From Zhengitettix transpicula (lineage: Eukaryota > Arthropoda > Insecta > Orthoptera > Tetrigidae), in contig CM073596.1 of assembly GCA_037074705.1 (NCBI GenBank), positions 20,682,001 through 20,746,000 of the forward strand: a DNA stretch of 64,000 nucleotides. Direction: 5' to 3'. Position 1 is the first letter of the stretch. Each line of letters opens with the position of its first letter. The notes under the pieces are model-generated. The model made no database searches. It was not told where the DNA came from and saw only the letters and a program-made list of their open reading frames with translations. Position numbers and translations under genes: made by a program. This document shows positions 53,301 to 64,000 of the stretch, one piece after another.

Positions 53301-56300
53301 GACCATAGCTTGTAATACAAGATTTACGAACATACGTAATATAATTCATAAATCCATATAATAATTATGAATATAAATTAATATTTTTATTACGACAGTA
53401 AACCAGAAGGTTACATTATGACGTTATCAATTTTGATTAACGTTAGTATCGTAATTTCTTCAAGACCTATAATTTAAAAAGTATGTGATATTTCAGATTG
53501 TCTCGTGAGAACCCATTTTTCTCGTTTTTTCTTTTCCCAAGTTTTCCCTTCTGTAATTTATCAACGATACCTATTTTAAATTTATGCTAGTGTTATTTGT
53601 AAGTAATTTGTTAATCCAATTTTGGGTTAGTGATAAAAGGAAGAAAAGGATAAGTATTTTAGGTATCACATTTGACACTATAATTCTTTCGTTTGAATTG
53701 CGAACCACCAGTTTCGTTCAATAAGTGGAATTTTGATCGTTGCTTATTAATTGTATTCTACTAACGAGGCAAATGTCGGTATGACTTCTATTTTCCTTCG
53801 TCACGTTTTCCGTCAGCATTCTGTGTGGAACACTTCTTTAATGAGGGCCTCATCCTATTATAATTAAAGCGAGTGAAATCTCCCTACAGGTATCAGACAC
53901 GATTTTGTATTCTAACGTGATGCAAGAATACGGGCCATTCTGCGTCAGAGAAAGAGATGAAACAACCATTGCCGTCTTCTTGTCTACAGTGATAAGATAA
54001 AAATAAATTTTTTATTGCCTTCATTATTGGTAAAAGGGCGATCTGTTTGCTTTTGGGGCAGAGGTGTTTGATATTTCGTTGTACTGTTTACAAATTTCTG
54101 TGACTAATGCATTGTTTTAGAAATATAAGAACACTATTCTTGAACGAAATAGAAAGAATTCGTACCTCTTTCAACGGGATTAAAGCTAGCTCTTAATTGA
54201 ATATGAATTTATTAGAATATTGTAAATTAAAACACAAAACTATTTTAATAACAAAATTAAATTCTCTGCCACACTTTAGACTCGTGCCATCATCGGCTGA
54301 GGGGTTACAACTGTAACGCTAATAATTTTTTTAACTGACCTGTAAATAGTAAGTCCGAGTTGTTAGAACTCTGTTTCTCGAAATAATAATGCATTAAAAG
54401 ATTACGTAAAAATATTTTCAATATCATAACAATAATCAAGTGCTGCGATCGCGATGACACTGTCCTCTCCCGAACACGAAAGGAATTCAACAGCAGCCGT
54501 GGACTGTGCGTAATATTCTGTACGTAACTCAGCTTTGTATTTGCATATTATGACATCGAAAATTTTATGTGTAGGATCAAGAGGTCATTCTCATAAATTT
54601 GATTAAACGACGATCCTAATTTTTTTGTTTAGACCAAATTCTTCTTCAAAAGAAGCGTTAATAGGAATAACGACTGAAGCGGAATTGATTAAATTGGCAG
54701 AGGCTCTATTTGTTATCGCTTATAAAAAAGATATAATTCGAAAAATAACCTTTAGCTCTCTAAATTTTGGGTCAAAAATTTTGAAAGAAAATTGTATTAT
54801 TCTCTACAGCATGTTTTTAGAGATTAGAAGATTATGGAAACTAGTCCAATCGCACAAAAGACATTTTCAAAGTTTATATTTTTTTTTCGATTTAACACAT
54901 TTTTAAGCATATTTTAGGAAATCAATGTAATTCGTATTGACTTAATATTGGTAAAAGGATCTCAAATCACATTTCAACATTATTAATGACTATATTAAAA
55001 ATGAAGTGTATAAATTTTAAATAAAGCGAGAAAAATTAATGCTAAATTGAGTTTCAACTTTTCAAATATGAGACACTGTGCCTTTTTAATTTCCGAATCA
55101 TACTGTGGGGGGCGGATTCTCATCATATCAGATCACTTTCATACTTTACATTTTATTTCCGTTTGAGAGAAATGGATAATTCTTTTTTATATATATATTT
55201 TGGTGTCTATTTATCTGATTTTCTCACCATTTCTATATTTTGTCTATAGGCTAAAATTTGTAAGTTGTTAAAGAAATGACGGGTGTTATTAGTGTGTGAT
55301 CATCAATATCTCTATTTTTGACATCTACTTCATGCGGTAATAGAATTAATTATGTAAACTAATGTTGGACTTCTAGAATGGTGAGTTCGTAGTTTGAAGG
55401 TACTTGGTATTTATTTTCCCTTCCAGACAGCTTATTCGAGTCTCTATAAAATTTTATTGGTGTTCTATATTCACATTTAAATTCCATAGAATGACGTCAG
55501 GGCGCGGAAAAACATCTATTAACAACCAATGTTGCCAAATTGCAAGAATAATTTAGATCACGCATATAATATGAATTCCTTTTTATATTGAACCTAGTAG
55601 TGTCAATTATCTTTATTTGTGTAGACTCTTGAAATACAACTGGAAATATTTTTAAAAAATCCAACAGTTAATTCTTCAGTAATTGAATGCTTAAGTTGTA
55701 ATATTAAATATGAAAATTATCTCTTTGTTTGGAACCAGAGGCGAATGTAGGAAACATTAAAGTACTTATTTTATTAAAGTCCAACATTTCTCCTCAAACT
55801 GTTTATAAACGTTCAATTTAAATGAAGTTGAAATTTTTTAATGAGTCTAGAATCTAAAAATAATTTAAATTTATTTCATTACGGTCTCACTACAAATGTT
55901 TAGCGCTTGACGTAAGTAATTGAGCAGAATTAATATTCATATTCGAGAATATCTGATGCCAGTTCTGGAATCACTTTTGTATAATAAAAAAATAAAACAC
56001 CGAGACACTCGTGTAGTAGTGTTACTTATATGGAAACAGTGGCAAGTAGAACTGTTGAAAATCCAACTGAGGAGGTCTGCCGTTACTTTTGTTAATAAAA
56101 TCGAAACATACGTTTAAAAAAGCAATATCATTATTAACGTAATTTCAAAATATATTTATTTATATCTATTCAGTAATCTTTTATCAATATTCTAGGACAA
56201 AGTGATTATCGGTTTCGTAATTATGTTTTTTTTGCTATATTTACGATAAATTGGAAAATGGCATAAGTCGAATGTCCAGCTTATGGATGATGTTTGCTTA

Positions 56301-56539
56301 CGGTTTTATATTAGGAAATGGATACGAGTCAACATTTTAAGGGTTATACTTAGCTGAAATGAGGCTCGTGTATTTTATCCACATTTTTCTTATCACCGGC
56401 ATAACCTTCACTGTCATATCGTGACCAAAACGGATGGAAACGTCTGGCACAAAAACTTCAGTGTGACACTCATTGGATTTATGGACAGCCTGACGGATAG
56501 TGTGATAAATTTCCAAACCTGTCATCATTAATCTTACAC

Positions 56540-56543
<4 letters not shown>

Positions 56544-56572
<29 letters not shown>
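56544..56572. repeat. (AT)n microsatellite
   Basis: A short uninterrupted AT run. Confidence 0.9.
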
Positions 56573-56574
<2 letters not shown>

Positions 56575-56599
56575 AATATAGGAAATAAATTATATTTAT

Positions 56600-56690
56600 A
56601 CTTGTAAAATACTAACCAAATTTGTTACTTTATATTGGTGCACCTGAAGAGGTTCCAAGAAAAGGAACGAAAATTTTCATATTTATTTCA
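56600..56690 (+). repeat. Family C copy next to a family B repeat
   Basis: CTAACCAAATTTGTTAC, then CACCTGAAGAGGTTCC, a short loop and GGAACGAAAATTTTC. The GTTCC/GGAAC stem is perfect and both core words (CTGAAGA, GAAA) are present, with one extra G between core and stem relative to a textbook hammerhead. Confidence 0.45.
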
Positions 56691-57335
56691 TACTAGCTGG
56701 GTGCCCGGCGTTGCCTGGGTTGTCTTATTTTTCCATAACGCCCGATTTGACTCTAATTTTGTTGACGGTTGCGTTATTTTTATGTAACGCTCCTTCACCA
56801 CCACCCCTAAGCGTGCTCCTCTCCCATTGCGGAAGGGGTTGAATTTATACACAAACAACATCGGTAGAAATACTATCAATGCCCCTGACCCCGACAAATA
56901 TTTATTCGACGAAAATAGGGAACGATTAACATGCTTCACAATTTCTATCCCTCTCCTGGTAGTTAAATGGCAAGTTTAATGTCGTCAGCGACATCCATAA
57001 CCCCGGATTTGACTCCAATCTCGGTTTTATTTGAGTTTTTTTCTTGCAACACCTTTCCAATCCCACTCCTAAGCGTACTCCTTTCCCGTGCCATGAGGGG
57101 TAGAAATTATGCACCCATAAGATAGGTAGAAACACTATCAATCTATTTGATCCCGAAAAATATTTAACCGACCCAAATATCGGCCGTTTTAGAATGTTTG
57201 AAAATTTACACCCCCGTACACTCCTGGAGATGGTAGGCGCGTCTCACCCACTATACTGTTTCTCGTGTTTTGAAGAATATGTGTACCAATTTTAGTTGCA
57301 ATCAGTCCATGCGTTTAAATTTGCATAGAAAATAA
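56691..57335 (+). mobile_element. Family B interspersed repeat
   Basis: Starts TACTAGCTGGGTGCCCGGCG and carries the internal ATTTGACTCCAATCTCGG and ACACTATCAAT units in the same order as the 18.8-kb copy. It ends near GTGTACCAATTTTAGTTGCA and a T-rich stretch. Its left edge abuts a hammerhead-like motif at 56.64-56.68 kb. Confidence 0.55.
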
Positions 57336-58311
57336 CTTATATTTATTTATTTTATTGTTTCATGTTTGCCGATTTTTAAATTAATTTATTAAAAATAGTG
57401 TAAATGTGTCTGTATAAGCTAACGAACTTTCTCTTCAAACCTTGTCTGATAATGTATTTTAATGTAAATAAAGTATTTTCTTCGAGAACCCACAATTTTT
57501 TCCATTATACAAAAACTACCGTCAGTTAATAGAAATTTTTACGGACCGAGAAACGATATCTGTAGTTCCGGAAATAACTTTGGTCTACTTGAAACGCCTT
57601 AGTGTACTTAACTCTTACCTTCAAAACTGCTCGGACTCTTTCTAGAATTGAGTGTCATGCTCAGACTCGTAACGAGATAGCCAATTAGAGAAAATGCTGC
57701 TTGCGGTTTTATGTAACGCGTGCAGATAACCTTAAAGAAAACAGTGTCGAGATAATTGCAGGACGGAAACAACAAATTCAAACTCCAAGCTTGGAGCTAT
57801 CCGAATCCCGCGCCGTTGAGCAACCGTTTCCCGTCATCGTTACAGGAGCCTGGGCAGGACGCGGGGATCTCAAATGAACTACAATAATTAATGAAGGGAA
57901 ATTATGTATCAGCGGGTCCGTTCCAGTTCTCACGTCAGAGCTTTTATTACGACATGCTCTTGTCTTGCTTGCGTAAAGACGTTTTATAAGTTGCACTCGC
58001 ACTGTGCGCCCACCTTCGTGTAACCGCGGCAGGAAGTTTCATTGTTACAGTTCCAACGGACACGGTGAAAGAGGTCGCGACTTCGCGGCGTTTAATCACT
58101 TACATTAGACCGTCAACATCACCTCGCAATGCTGCAACCTGTTTCTCACTTTATGTTTCACATTTATTTGATTCTTGTCCAAAGAGTCAATTTGATGAAA
58201 GAGAAGGCAAGGTCAGCAGATTCAAATTCGACTGAGAATTGAAGTGTGTATACCGATTTTATCAATGTCCGTTGCGAACTGTCTGGAGAAGCCGGCTGAC
58301 ATACTAAAAGT

Positions 58312-58980
58312 AATCTATATAATAAAAAAGGATGTATATTTGTATATATGTATGTATTTACGTTAATCTCCATGCATATTTAAACCCTCAAGAAAAATTG
58401 ATACACATATTCTTCAAACAACGAGAAACGGTACTGTGCGGTTCAGAAACCTGTAGCACAAAGGTGGAAAGAATTATAATTAAAAATTGTGATCATTTTA
58501 TGTTAAATTACTGCGCGTCAAGAAATCATGACGTCACAGCATACGCGAGAGAGACGTCACTACGCGACGATACTGCACAACAAAGTAAATAGTTCCTTTT
58601 TTCGTACAGAAATGAAGCAGAAATATTTTGATTCAATAAAAAGTATATTTTTATCCAGGAATACTCCATAGAATGATAATAAAAAATAATAATACGAAAA
58701 TTTGACTTTTAAATGATTGACATGGAATAAATATTGCACGTACCATGATTTTGCTCAATTTTGTATGTACTAAAGGAGACACAGAATGATGGTATAATCA
58801 ATACCTAGTATATGTTAATCATAATTTAATATATTTTTAATGTGCTGAAACTGACGAATTATTTCAAGTGACATTCTTGAAATAATTTGGTTATACGTGT
58901 ATATTCTTTTAATTTCACATATTTGATTGTAAATGTGTATATATGAGTACCCATGCAACGCTGGGCACGCAGGTAGTTGT
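58312..58980 (-). mobile_element. Family B interspersed repeat, minus-strand copy
   Basis: The left edge AAAAAAGGATGTATATTTGT and right edge GCAACGCTGGGCACGCAGG are the reverse complements of the family's two ends. The middle (ACGCGAGAGAGACGTCACTA) pairs with the 22.2-kb copy. The open frame at 58332-58592 is a by-product of the repeat. Confidence 0.55.
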
Positions 58981-59039
58981 TAATAAATGCATAGGTGCAC
59001 AATTATTTTAAATATAAATAAATATACGGCCCTGAATCA

Positions 59040-59730
59040 GAAAATTATGTTTATTAACGAAAAATTAAATATACGACGCGTAGTCCTCTTTTAGGACCTC
59101 TTCATGCTTAAACTACAATTTATAAATTAATAACAAAAAAAATACAACTTTTTTAAAAAAATTACCAATTATTTTAATTAATTTAATTTAATATTTTAAA
59201 CATTATTGTAACGTAATATAGTTAGGAAATTTAAAACTTTATTGTATTATTAAGATATAGAGTTAAGAATACACTGCTTTGGGCCACACTTCATCGTCAC
59301 CTATGAGTTTCAATTTCAGATGCAACAGACAAGCCTTGACTCTATTTTTTTATTCATGATTTATATACAAATTTGTTAGTAAAATTTAATTTTTAATTAG
59401 TAAACATAATATTCTGGCCCGACGCCATTTATAGTATTATAACTATCATATTTTTATATAATTAAAAGATTCATCGTTGAGAAAAAAGAAAAGTAAGAGC
59501 TAAAGCGACTTTCAGAATTGTTGCAATTTTAAAAGACAGAATACTCATACATTTATGGCCATTTAAATGAAACTCATTATACATTTTCATTCTTAATAGT
59601 TATATTTATCTGACTTCAATTGAATCATAAATGAATAAACCATCCAATTTGTCAGAAACATTATAATAAAATAAAAATTACGTATCGTTTCTTAATTTTG
59701 TACCTCTTCAGGTAAGAATATAAAAAATTT
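59040..59730 (-). repeat. Two family C copies, minus strand
   Basis: Around 59068-59112 the minus strand reads CATGAAGAGGTCC, a loop, and GGACTACGCGTCG, with the GAAA word lost. Around 59600-59720 a longer copy has AGTTATATTTATCTGACTTC, CCAATTTGTCAGAAAC and then, on the minus strand, CCTGAAGAGGTAC...GAAACGATACG. The latter defines the family's far block. Confidence 0.45.
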
Positions 59731-60231
59731 GATAAGTTCATTTTATGTAAAATTGTTTAAAAATTGGAAGAAATAAATTTAAGGTAATTTTTTTAATATA
59801 CAGGGCAATTCTATGATCAAAAAATAGTTTTTTTAAAATTTTTAGATTTTGTGACGTTAAAAACTCAATATTTGTGACGGTGACAAATTTGATATCGGTG
59901 ATTCCAGTATTTTTTTTACATTCATTACAAAAAAACAACAACAAATGGACCTCCGAATTTAGAATCACCTGACATTGGAAATTTTATTAACCTTCGTAAG
60001 TCCAGTAGCAGAAAATTCAGGGATAACATATTTTGAGTGTTACTACCTTTTAAGCAGTCGCGAATAAACCTCCACTGGCTTCAGGGTTATCAGTGGAAGC
60101 AGATCTGACGTGGTTCACTCGGTGGGGTCAAACTGCCTCAAGGTGGCATTGAAATAATTTTAAATTGAATTCCCAAAATCATCCTCAGAACGTTTGTTGA
60201 CGAGGAGGGTCCAAGATACTTGAAATAACCC

Positions 60232-60540
60232 ATGCACCAACATGTTTTACTGATTGTCAACGAACTCCTGATTTGGGGGGCTATTCACCGGCAATGGGCT
60301 GAAACCGGCCAAGTTCTTTGGCTGTGTGTTGGGAGTCTTTTATCGCGTGATCGAATGTCCTTGTCGGTTTTGGTCGGGAAGCTCCGGCGAATGAGATCCT
60401 GTATCCGGGAAGTGGCAGGAACTCCCTGGTCACTCCTCTGCAAGGCCGAACGAGTGACAATGGATTCCTGGGCGTGGGTCCCGAGTTCTCTGCCCTTGGT
60501 CGCCCCCTCGCTGTCCTGGAACTTAATACGCCCGTGGTAA
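60232..60540 (+). other. GC-rich island with an open frame, unrecognised
   Basis: A 300-bp stretch markedly richer in GC than its flanks, with a 102-codon plus-strand frame (60232-60540). The peptide shows no domain, signal peptide or repeat that I recognise, and neither edge has a convincing splice site in frame. It could be a decayed transposon coding fragment or an orphan exon. A gene call is not justified. Confidence 0.25.
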
Positions 60541-62619
60541 TTGCTGTGTAATCAGCCTACCGAACAATACTCTAATTAGGAATACGAGCCAAGACTTGGA
60601 ATAAGGAAATGTCAACCCCCTTCCCCCCCTATATAACATTATAATCCTTTCTTACAACTGACTCTTACGCAAGGCGATGAGTCCTTCAACCCGGTCCAAT
60701 AATTTAAAAAAAGGTGCGAAGAAATACACAGGTTATTTATCTTCGTTCTGGGAAAAATATATTGAAGAAATGTATTGACTTTGTCAATGGATCATCATTT
60801 TGTTCTTAGGCATTAACAATATATATGGTTACGAAGATGTATGTGGTTAAATAAACATACGTTGAAGAAGTTTACTTTCCCTCCGATAGAGATCGCCTCA
60901 GCGCCGCCGAGGTTACAGCACGTAACAACAGATGCCGCGTCGAGCGATTTTTCAAATTGACGCCAGGCTAAAACAATATTCACGTTGAAGGGATTGACGG
61001 GTATCGTAATGGTGTCGGAAACAATTTCTAAAAAACTTTATTCTGGTTTTGGACATTGTTGACAACGTTGTAGAGATAGAATGATAAAGAAGTTTTCGAA
61101 GTATTTTTTTTTCAGTCGAAGTTAACAAAGAAAGTAAAAAATTATTCTAACGTTTACCAAATAAATAAATCTGTGGAACTGTTAGCACACTTGGCACCAG
61201 CTCTCATTATTACCTTCCCATATGAAGACTCACAGAAGTTTTTTACTGCTCGAAACATTGAATTGCTATTTCCCTTTTATCCATTCTTAATTTCCTCTAT
61301 TATAGGCAATATTAATACGAAAATTTTCATAATACGAAAGAGTTACAAAACCTGAGAGACCTGATTTTTTTGGCTGGACTGAACAAAATTGTTCCGTACA
61401 ATTACGAATGTCGAGAATCATGCTCCTCAGAGTTTTTAATAGTAATACGAATATTTTTTTTCCCAATAATCTTCGAGGTTGCAGCATTACATCTTCATTT
61501 CCCTCTTTTTGTAGTTTAAATTTCTCAACTAGCGCGACTAATTTTCTATCTTATATTTTCGGCGGCTCTAGTCGCCGCACTTCTGAGTTTCCTTGTACTG
61601 TAATGTACCAAATAAACGGGAAAGATCAAATATATGCAGCAACAAGTCAAACAAATTACAGAAAAAAATTAACGTAATTTAAGCGTTCAGTATCTCATTT
61701 TTACGCTAGCCAAATTGTTTTTCTTGACGACATTTTGGATATCAGGTCTTTAACAATAATTTTCAATGTCAGAGATAGAAGTTAATTTAAAATTTAATAT
61801 TTTTTTTTGAGATTCAGATAATTTCCCATTATTACAAGAAATAATTCTGTTTCCGTCCTTAAAATATTTGGAATTGAACCTCCCCCCCCCCCCCGCCCCT
61901 GCCCTTCCCAAACTTTCAGTATTATATTAACCGCATGTGAAGTACATTTTTGGGCCTTCCATTAAGCTATTTTCCTTCTGAAAGTGTCGGAATAAGCTTG
62001 GTGCCAAGTGAGATGCATTATTTTATTTGCATGTGCATTATTTGTTCTTTCACGTTGCCTTTCTCGCGAAGGAAAACAAACAGAAAAGGTTAGAAAAAAT
62101 AGTGTTTTTTGTAACACTATTGTTGATGTTGAATAGGACTGTTTCGAATAATTATATAAAATGATAACCACGTACAGTTCAATATAAAAAAATGTTTATT
62201 GCAAGAAGACGGAAATTTTCGAGAATAATGTCATATCCTTCCTAGAATTGATTTACAGTCATGTTGTCGGCATTTGATTGTCTACTTCACAATTTTTGTA
62301 ATGGTTTCTTGTAATGATTGTAAATCAATTTTACGATGACTGTGACATTAAAGTTGACTCACATTTTACATCACCTTCATAACATATTTTTAAAAATTAT
62401 CGATCCTGAAATGCTAGCTGGAATGCAAAATTGTCTACTCTCCTTGGAGGACTGATACTTTTCCTCGTATAGTCAGCGCAATAAATTTTTTATCGTGTTA
62501 AAATTAACGTACATAATTAATTAATGATAAGTGATTGAGAGTATAGTAGAATTGAAAATTATTGAGACAGGAATAAATTGAACATGGGCAGATACTCTGA
62601 CCTCCCGCCACATAGTTTG
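60541..62619. other. No gene seen
   Basis: AT-rich with a run of 13 C near 61882-61894. Short frames at 61173-61677 are unlike known proteins. Confidence 0.5.
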
Positions 62620-63216
62620 TAGTAGTTCCGGAAAAGCCCGGAGCGGAAGTGGCGGCGCTGCCGCGTTACCTGCGATCCTGGCGCACGCTCATAGCTGAGT
62701 CAGACGGCAGTCAGTATGGAGTGACAACCGTGTGTATTCCTCGTGTTTGTAAATATTGTGAGTGTTTTACCGCTGATTTGTGCACTTTACGAAACTCTTG
62801 AGAGCTGAGAACGAACAGCAAGTTCACGCAAGCAAGGCTCACGGTTTTTATACGCCCGTAACTTACCGCAGAGAAAACTTTCATTTACGGAATATATAAC
62901 ATATTTCCCTCGACCAATTTTTTTTTCAAAGTGTCGGATTCCGTCAAGTATTGCTGCGAAATATTAAAAACGTGCTGTGACATCACCAAATCTGCAGATG
63001 AGGAAACAATTGTGAGTTTTCGATACGAATGATTTTTGACAGACGTATCAATGGACTGTCCGTGTGTCAGAACAGTGGGCTGTGTATGACACATTTAGGT
63101 TTTGCAATACAACAACAATAAGTTTGCTGGATTATGTTAACTACGGACGGAAAATCGAAGATCTTCCAAGGATGAGCCGGGGGTACTACGTACCCTGCGC
63201 GCCATTTCTATACTTG
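62620..63216 (+). promoter_or_regulatory. Candidate promoter and first exon(s) of an unidentified plus-strand gene
   Basis: A GC-rich patch (62630-62720) ends in an initiator-like TCAGTA near 62711. A possible donor, GTGAGT, lies at 62758-62763. Further on, the frame ending at 63216 is open from just after a stop at 63037 and runs into a strong donor, GTAAGT at 63217-63222, in phase 0. A T-rich tract and CAG at about 63040-63042 could be an acceptor, which would make 63043-63216 an internal exon of 58 codons. Alternatively translation starts at ATG 63172 (M-S-R-G-Y-Y-V-P-C-A-P-F-L-Y-L). A short overlapping upstream frame starts at 63136. I do not recognise the peptide, and nothing in the last 780 bp continues it. 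Confidence 0.35.
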
Positions 63217-64000
63217 GTAAGTGGCAAAAAAATTTAACGTGACAATCTCTAGTTTTATACCTCTTTACTATTTATTCAAGCCAATTCTACCGCTGAACTA
63301 ACTAGCAAAATTCTGCCTCCCTCACTGTACTATTGCTGTTTTAATGTTGCAATTATAGTTTGTTGACCTGGAACAGATGGGCGTGACCTTTATTGAAATT
63401 AATTTTTGTTGTTTATATCCCATTCATTACGTGATAAATTCCGCTTTTATGTGCGTATCGTAAGTGCCAGTGTTATTATTGCAGAACATATCTGCTGCAA
63501 CTTGTGATCTTTGCATCCTCTTTACATTATCACTGAAGTTACATTTTTATATTCTACTGTCGCGTTTATTGTTGCTGATTTCACTATTGTTAAGAACCTG
63601 TTTTACTTAAGAATTAAATAAATACGAGCAGTTCATAATATTCAATGCTAATTAGCTTTTTTATCTGAGAATGAAATGTAAGCTGAAAAACTTTGTTTCA
63701 GGCTTGTCAAAATTCGCGTAATCTGTTTGAATTCACACACCAAATAATTGCATTGACAGTTTTATAACACGGTCGCACTAATCGAGTGTCTGCATAGTGT
63801 TAATGGAATTTTGCATTGGTGAGGTATGTGAAAGTACGAAATGTCAAACAGGTTTTGGTTAATTCCAGAAATAATTCATTTGGCCTTCCATTCAGCTTGT
63901 TATTTTTCTTTGCTTACGTCAGCTTAATTTGTGAAATTGGTATGAAATTTTCCCAAATTTTAGCCTTGAAGTTTCAGGAATTAATTACTACTCGGTACTA

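Larger units (their letters stand above)
49729..56543. other. No gene seen; possible large intron
   Basis: Apart from a GATA microsatellite and one family A fragment, nothing is recognised. If the 49.4-49.7-kb exon is real, this is its first intron. Frames at 51913-52191 and 54625-54906 (plus) show no domain. Confidence 0.45.

Noticed and set aside
54625..54906. 93-codon plus-strand frame
   Set aside because: AT-rich codon content, no motif, no splice context and no similarity that I recognise.

Overview
The window is eukaryotic nuclear DNA, AT-rich, with long non-coding stretches, spliced exons with GT-AG introns, (AT)n microsatellites and many degraded transposable-element fragments. The only gene I can identify with certainty is an arthropod-type ubiquitin-conjugating enzyme E2 D (effete/UBE2D) on the minus strand. 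Its fly-like C-terminus, the tRNA-derived SINEs and the general repeat style point to an insect with a large genome. A polyneopteran such as a cockroach or termite is my guess, at low confidence.

Layout. 1-8.3 kb: gene-free, with a microsatellite and a 233-bp tandem duplication that has an inverted third copy. 8.3-8.8 kb: a GC/CpG-rich patch. 7-12 kb: fragments of a repeat carrying a hammerhead-ribozyme-like CTGANGA...GAAA motif, including one palindromic pair. 13.6 kb: a tRNA-derived SINE. 16.1 kb: an LTR-retrotransposon remnant with a tRNA-Lys primer-binding site. 16.8-17.4 and 27.8-28.8 kb: copies of a poly-A-tailed minus-strand retroposon. 18.0 kb: a small TIR element. 18.8, 21.7, 56.7 and 58.3 kb: members of a family beginning near TACTAGCTGGGTGCCCGGCG. 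24.2-24.4 kb: a promoter-like island with a CRE and an EGR-type box. 25.5 and 29.8 kb: further SINE-like sequences. 30-36.4 kb: no recognisable gene or repeat.

36,493-40,406 (minus) holds the complete six-exon E2 gene, encoding 147 residues. A promoter-like region with CCAAT and YY1/Pho-type boxes follows at 40.4-40.8 kb. 45.06-46.12 kb is a non-autonomous DNA transposon with about 41-bp terminal inverted repeats and an inverted-repeat element inside it. 48.8-49.15 kb is an AT foldback array. 49.4-49.72 kb and 62.6-63.22 kb are GC-rich plus-strand islands ending in consensus splice donors. They are the best candidates for first exons of two further genes whose bodies lie in large introns or beyond the window.

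Most other open frames are short, AT-biased or inside repeats and show no recognisable domain, so I leave them uncalled. Repeat families were recognised by comparing copies inside this window and have not been named against any library.
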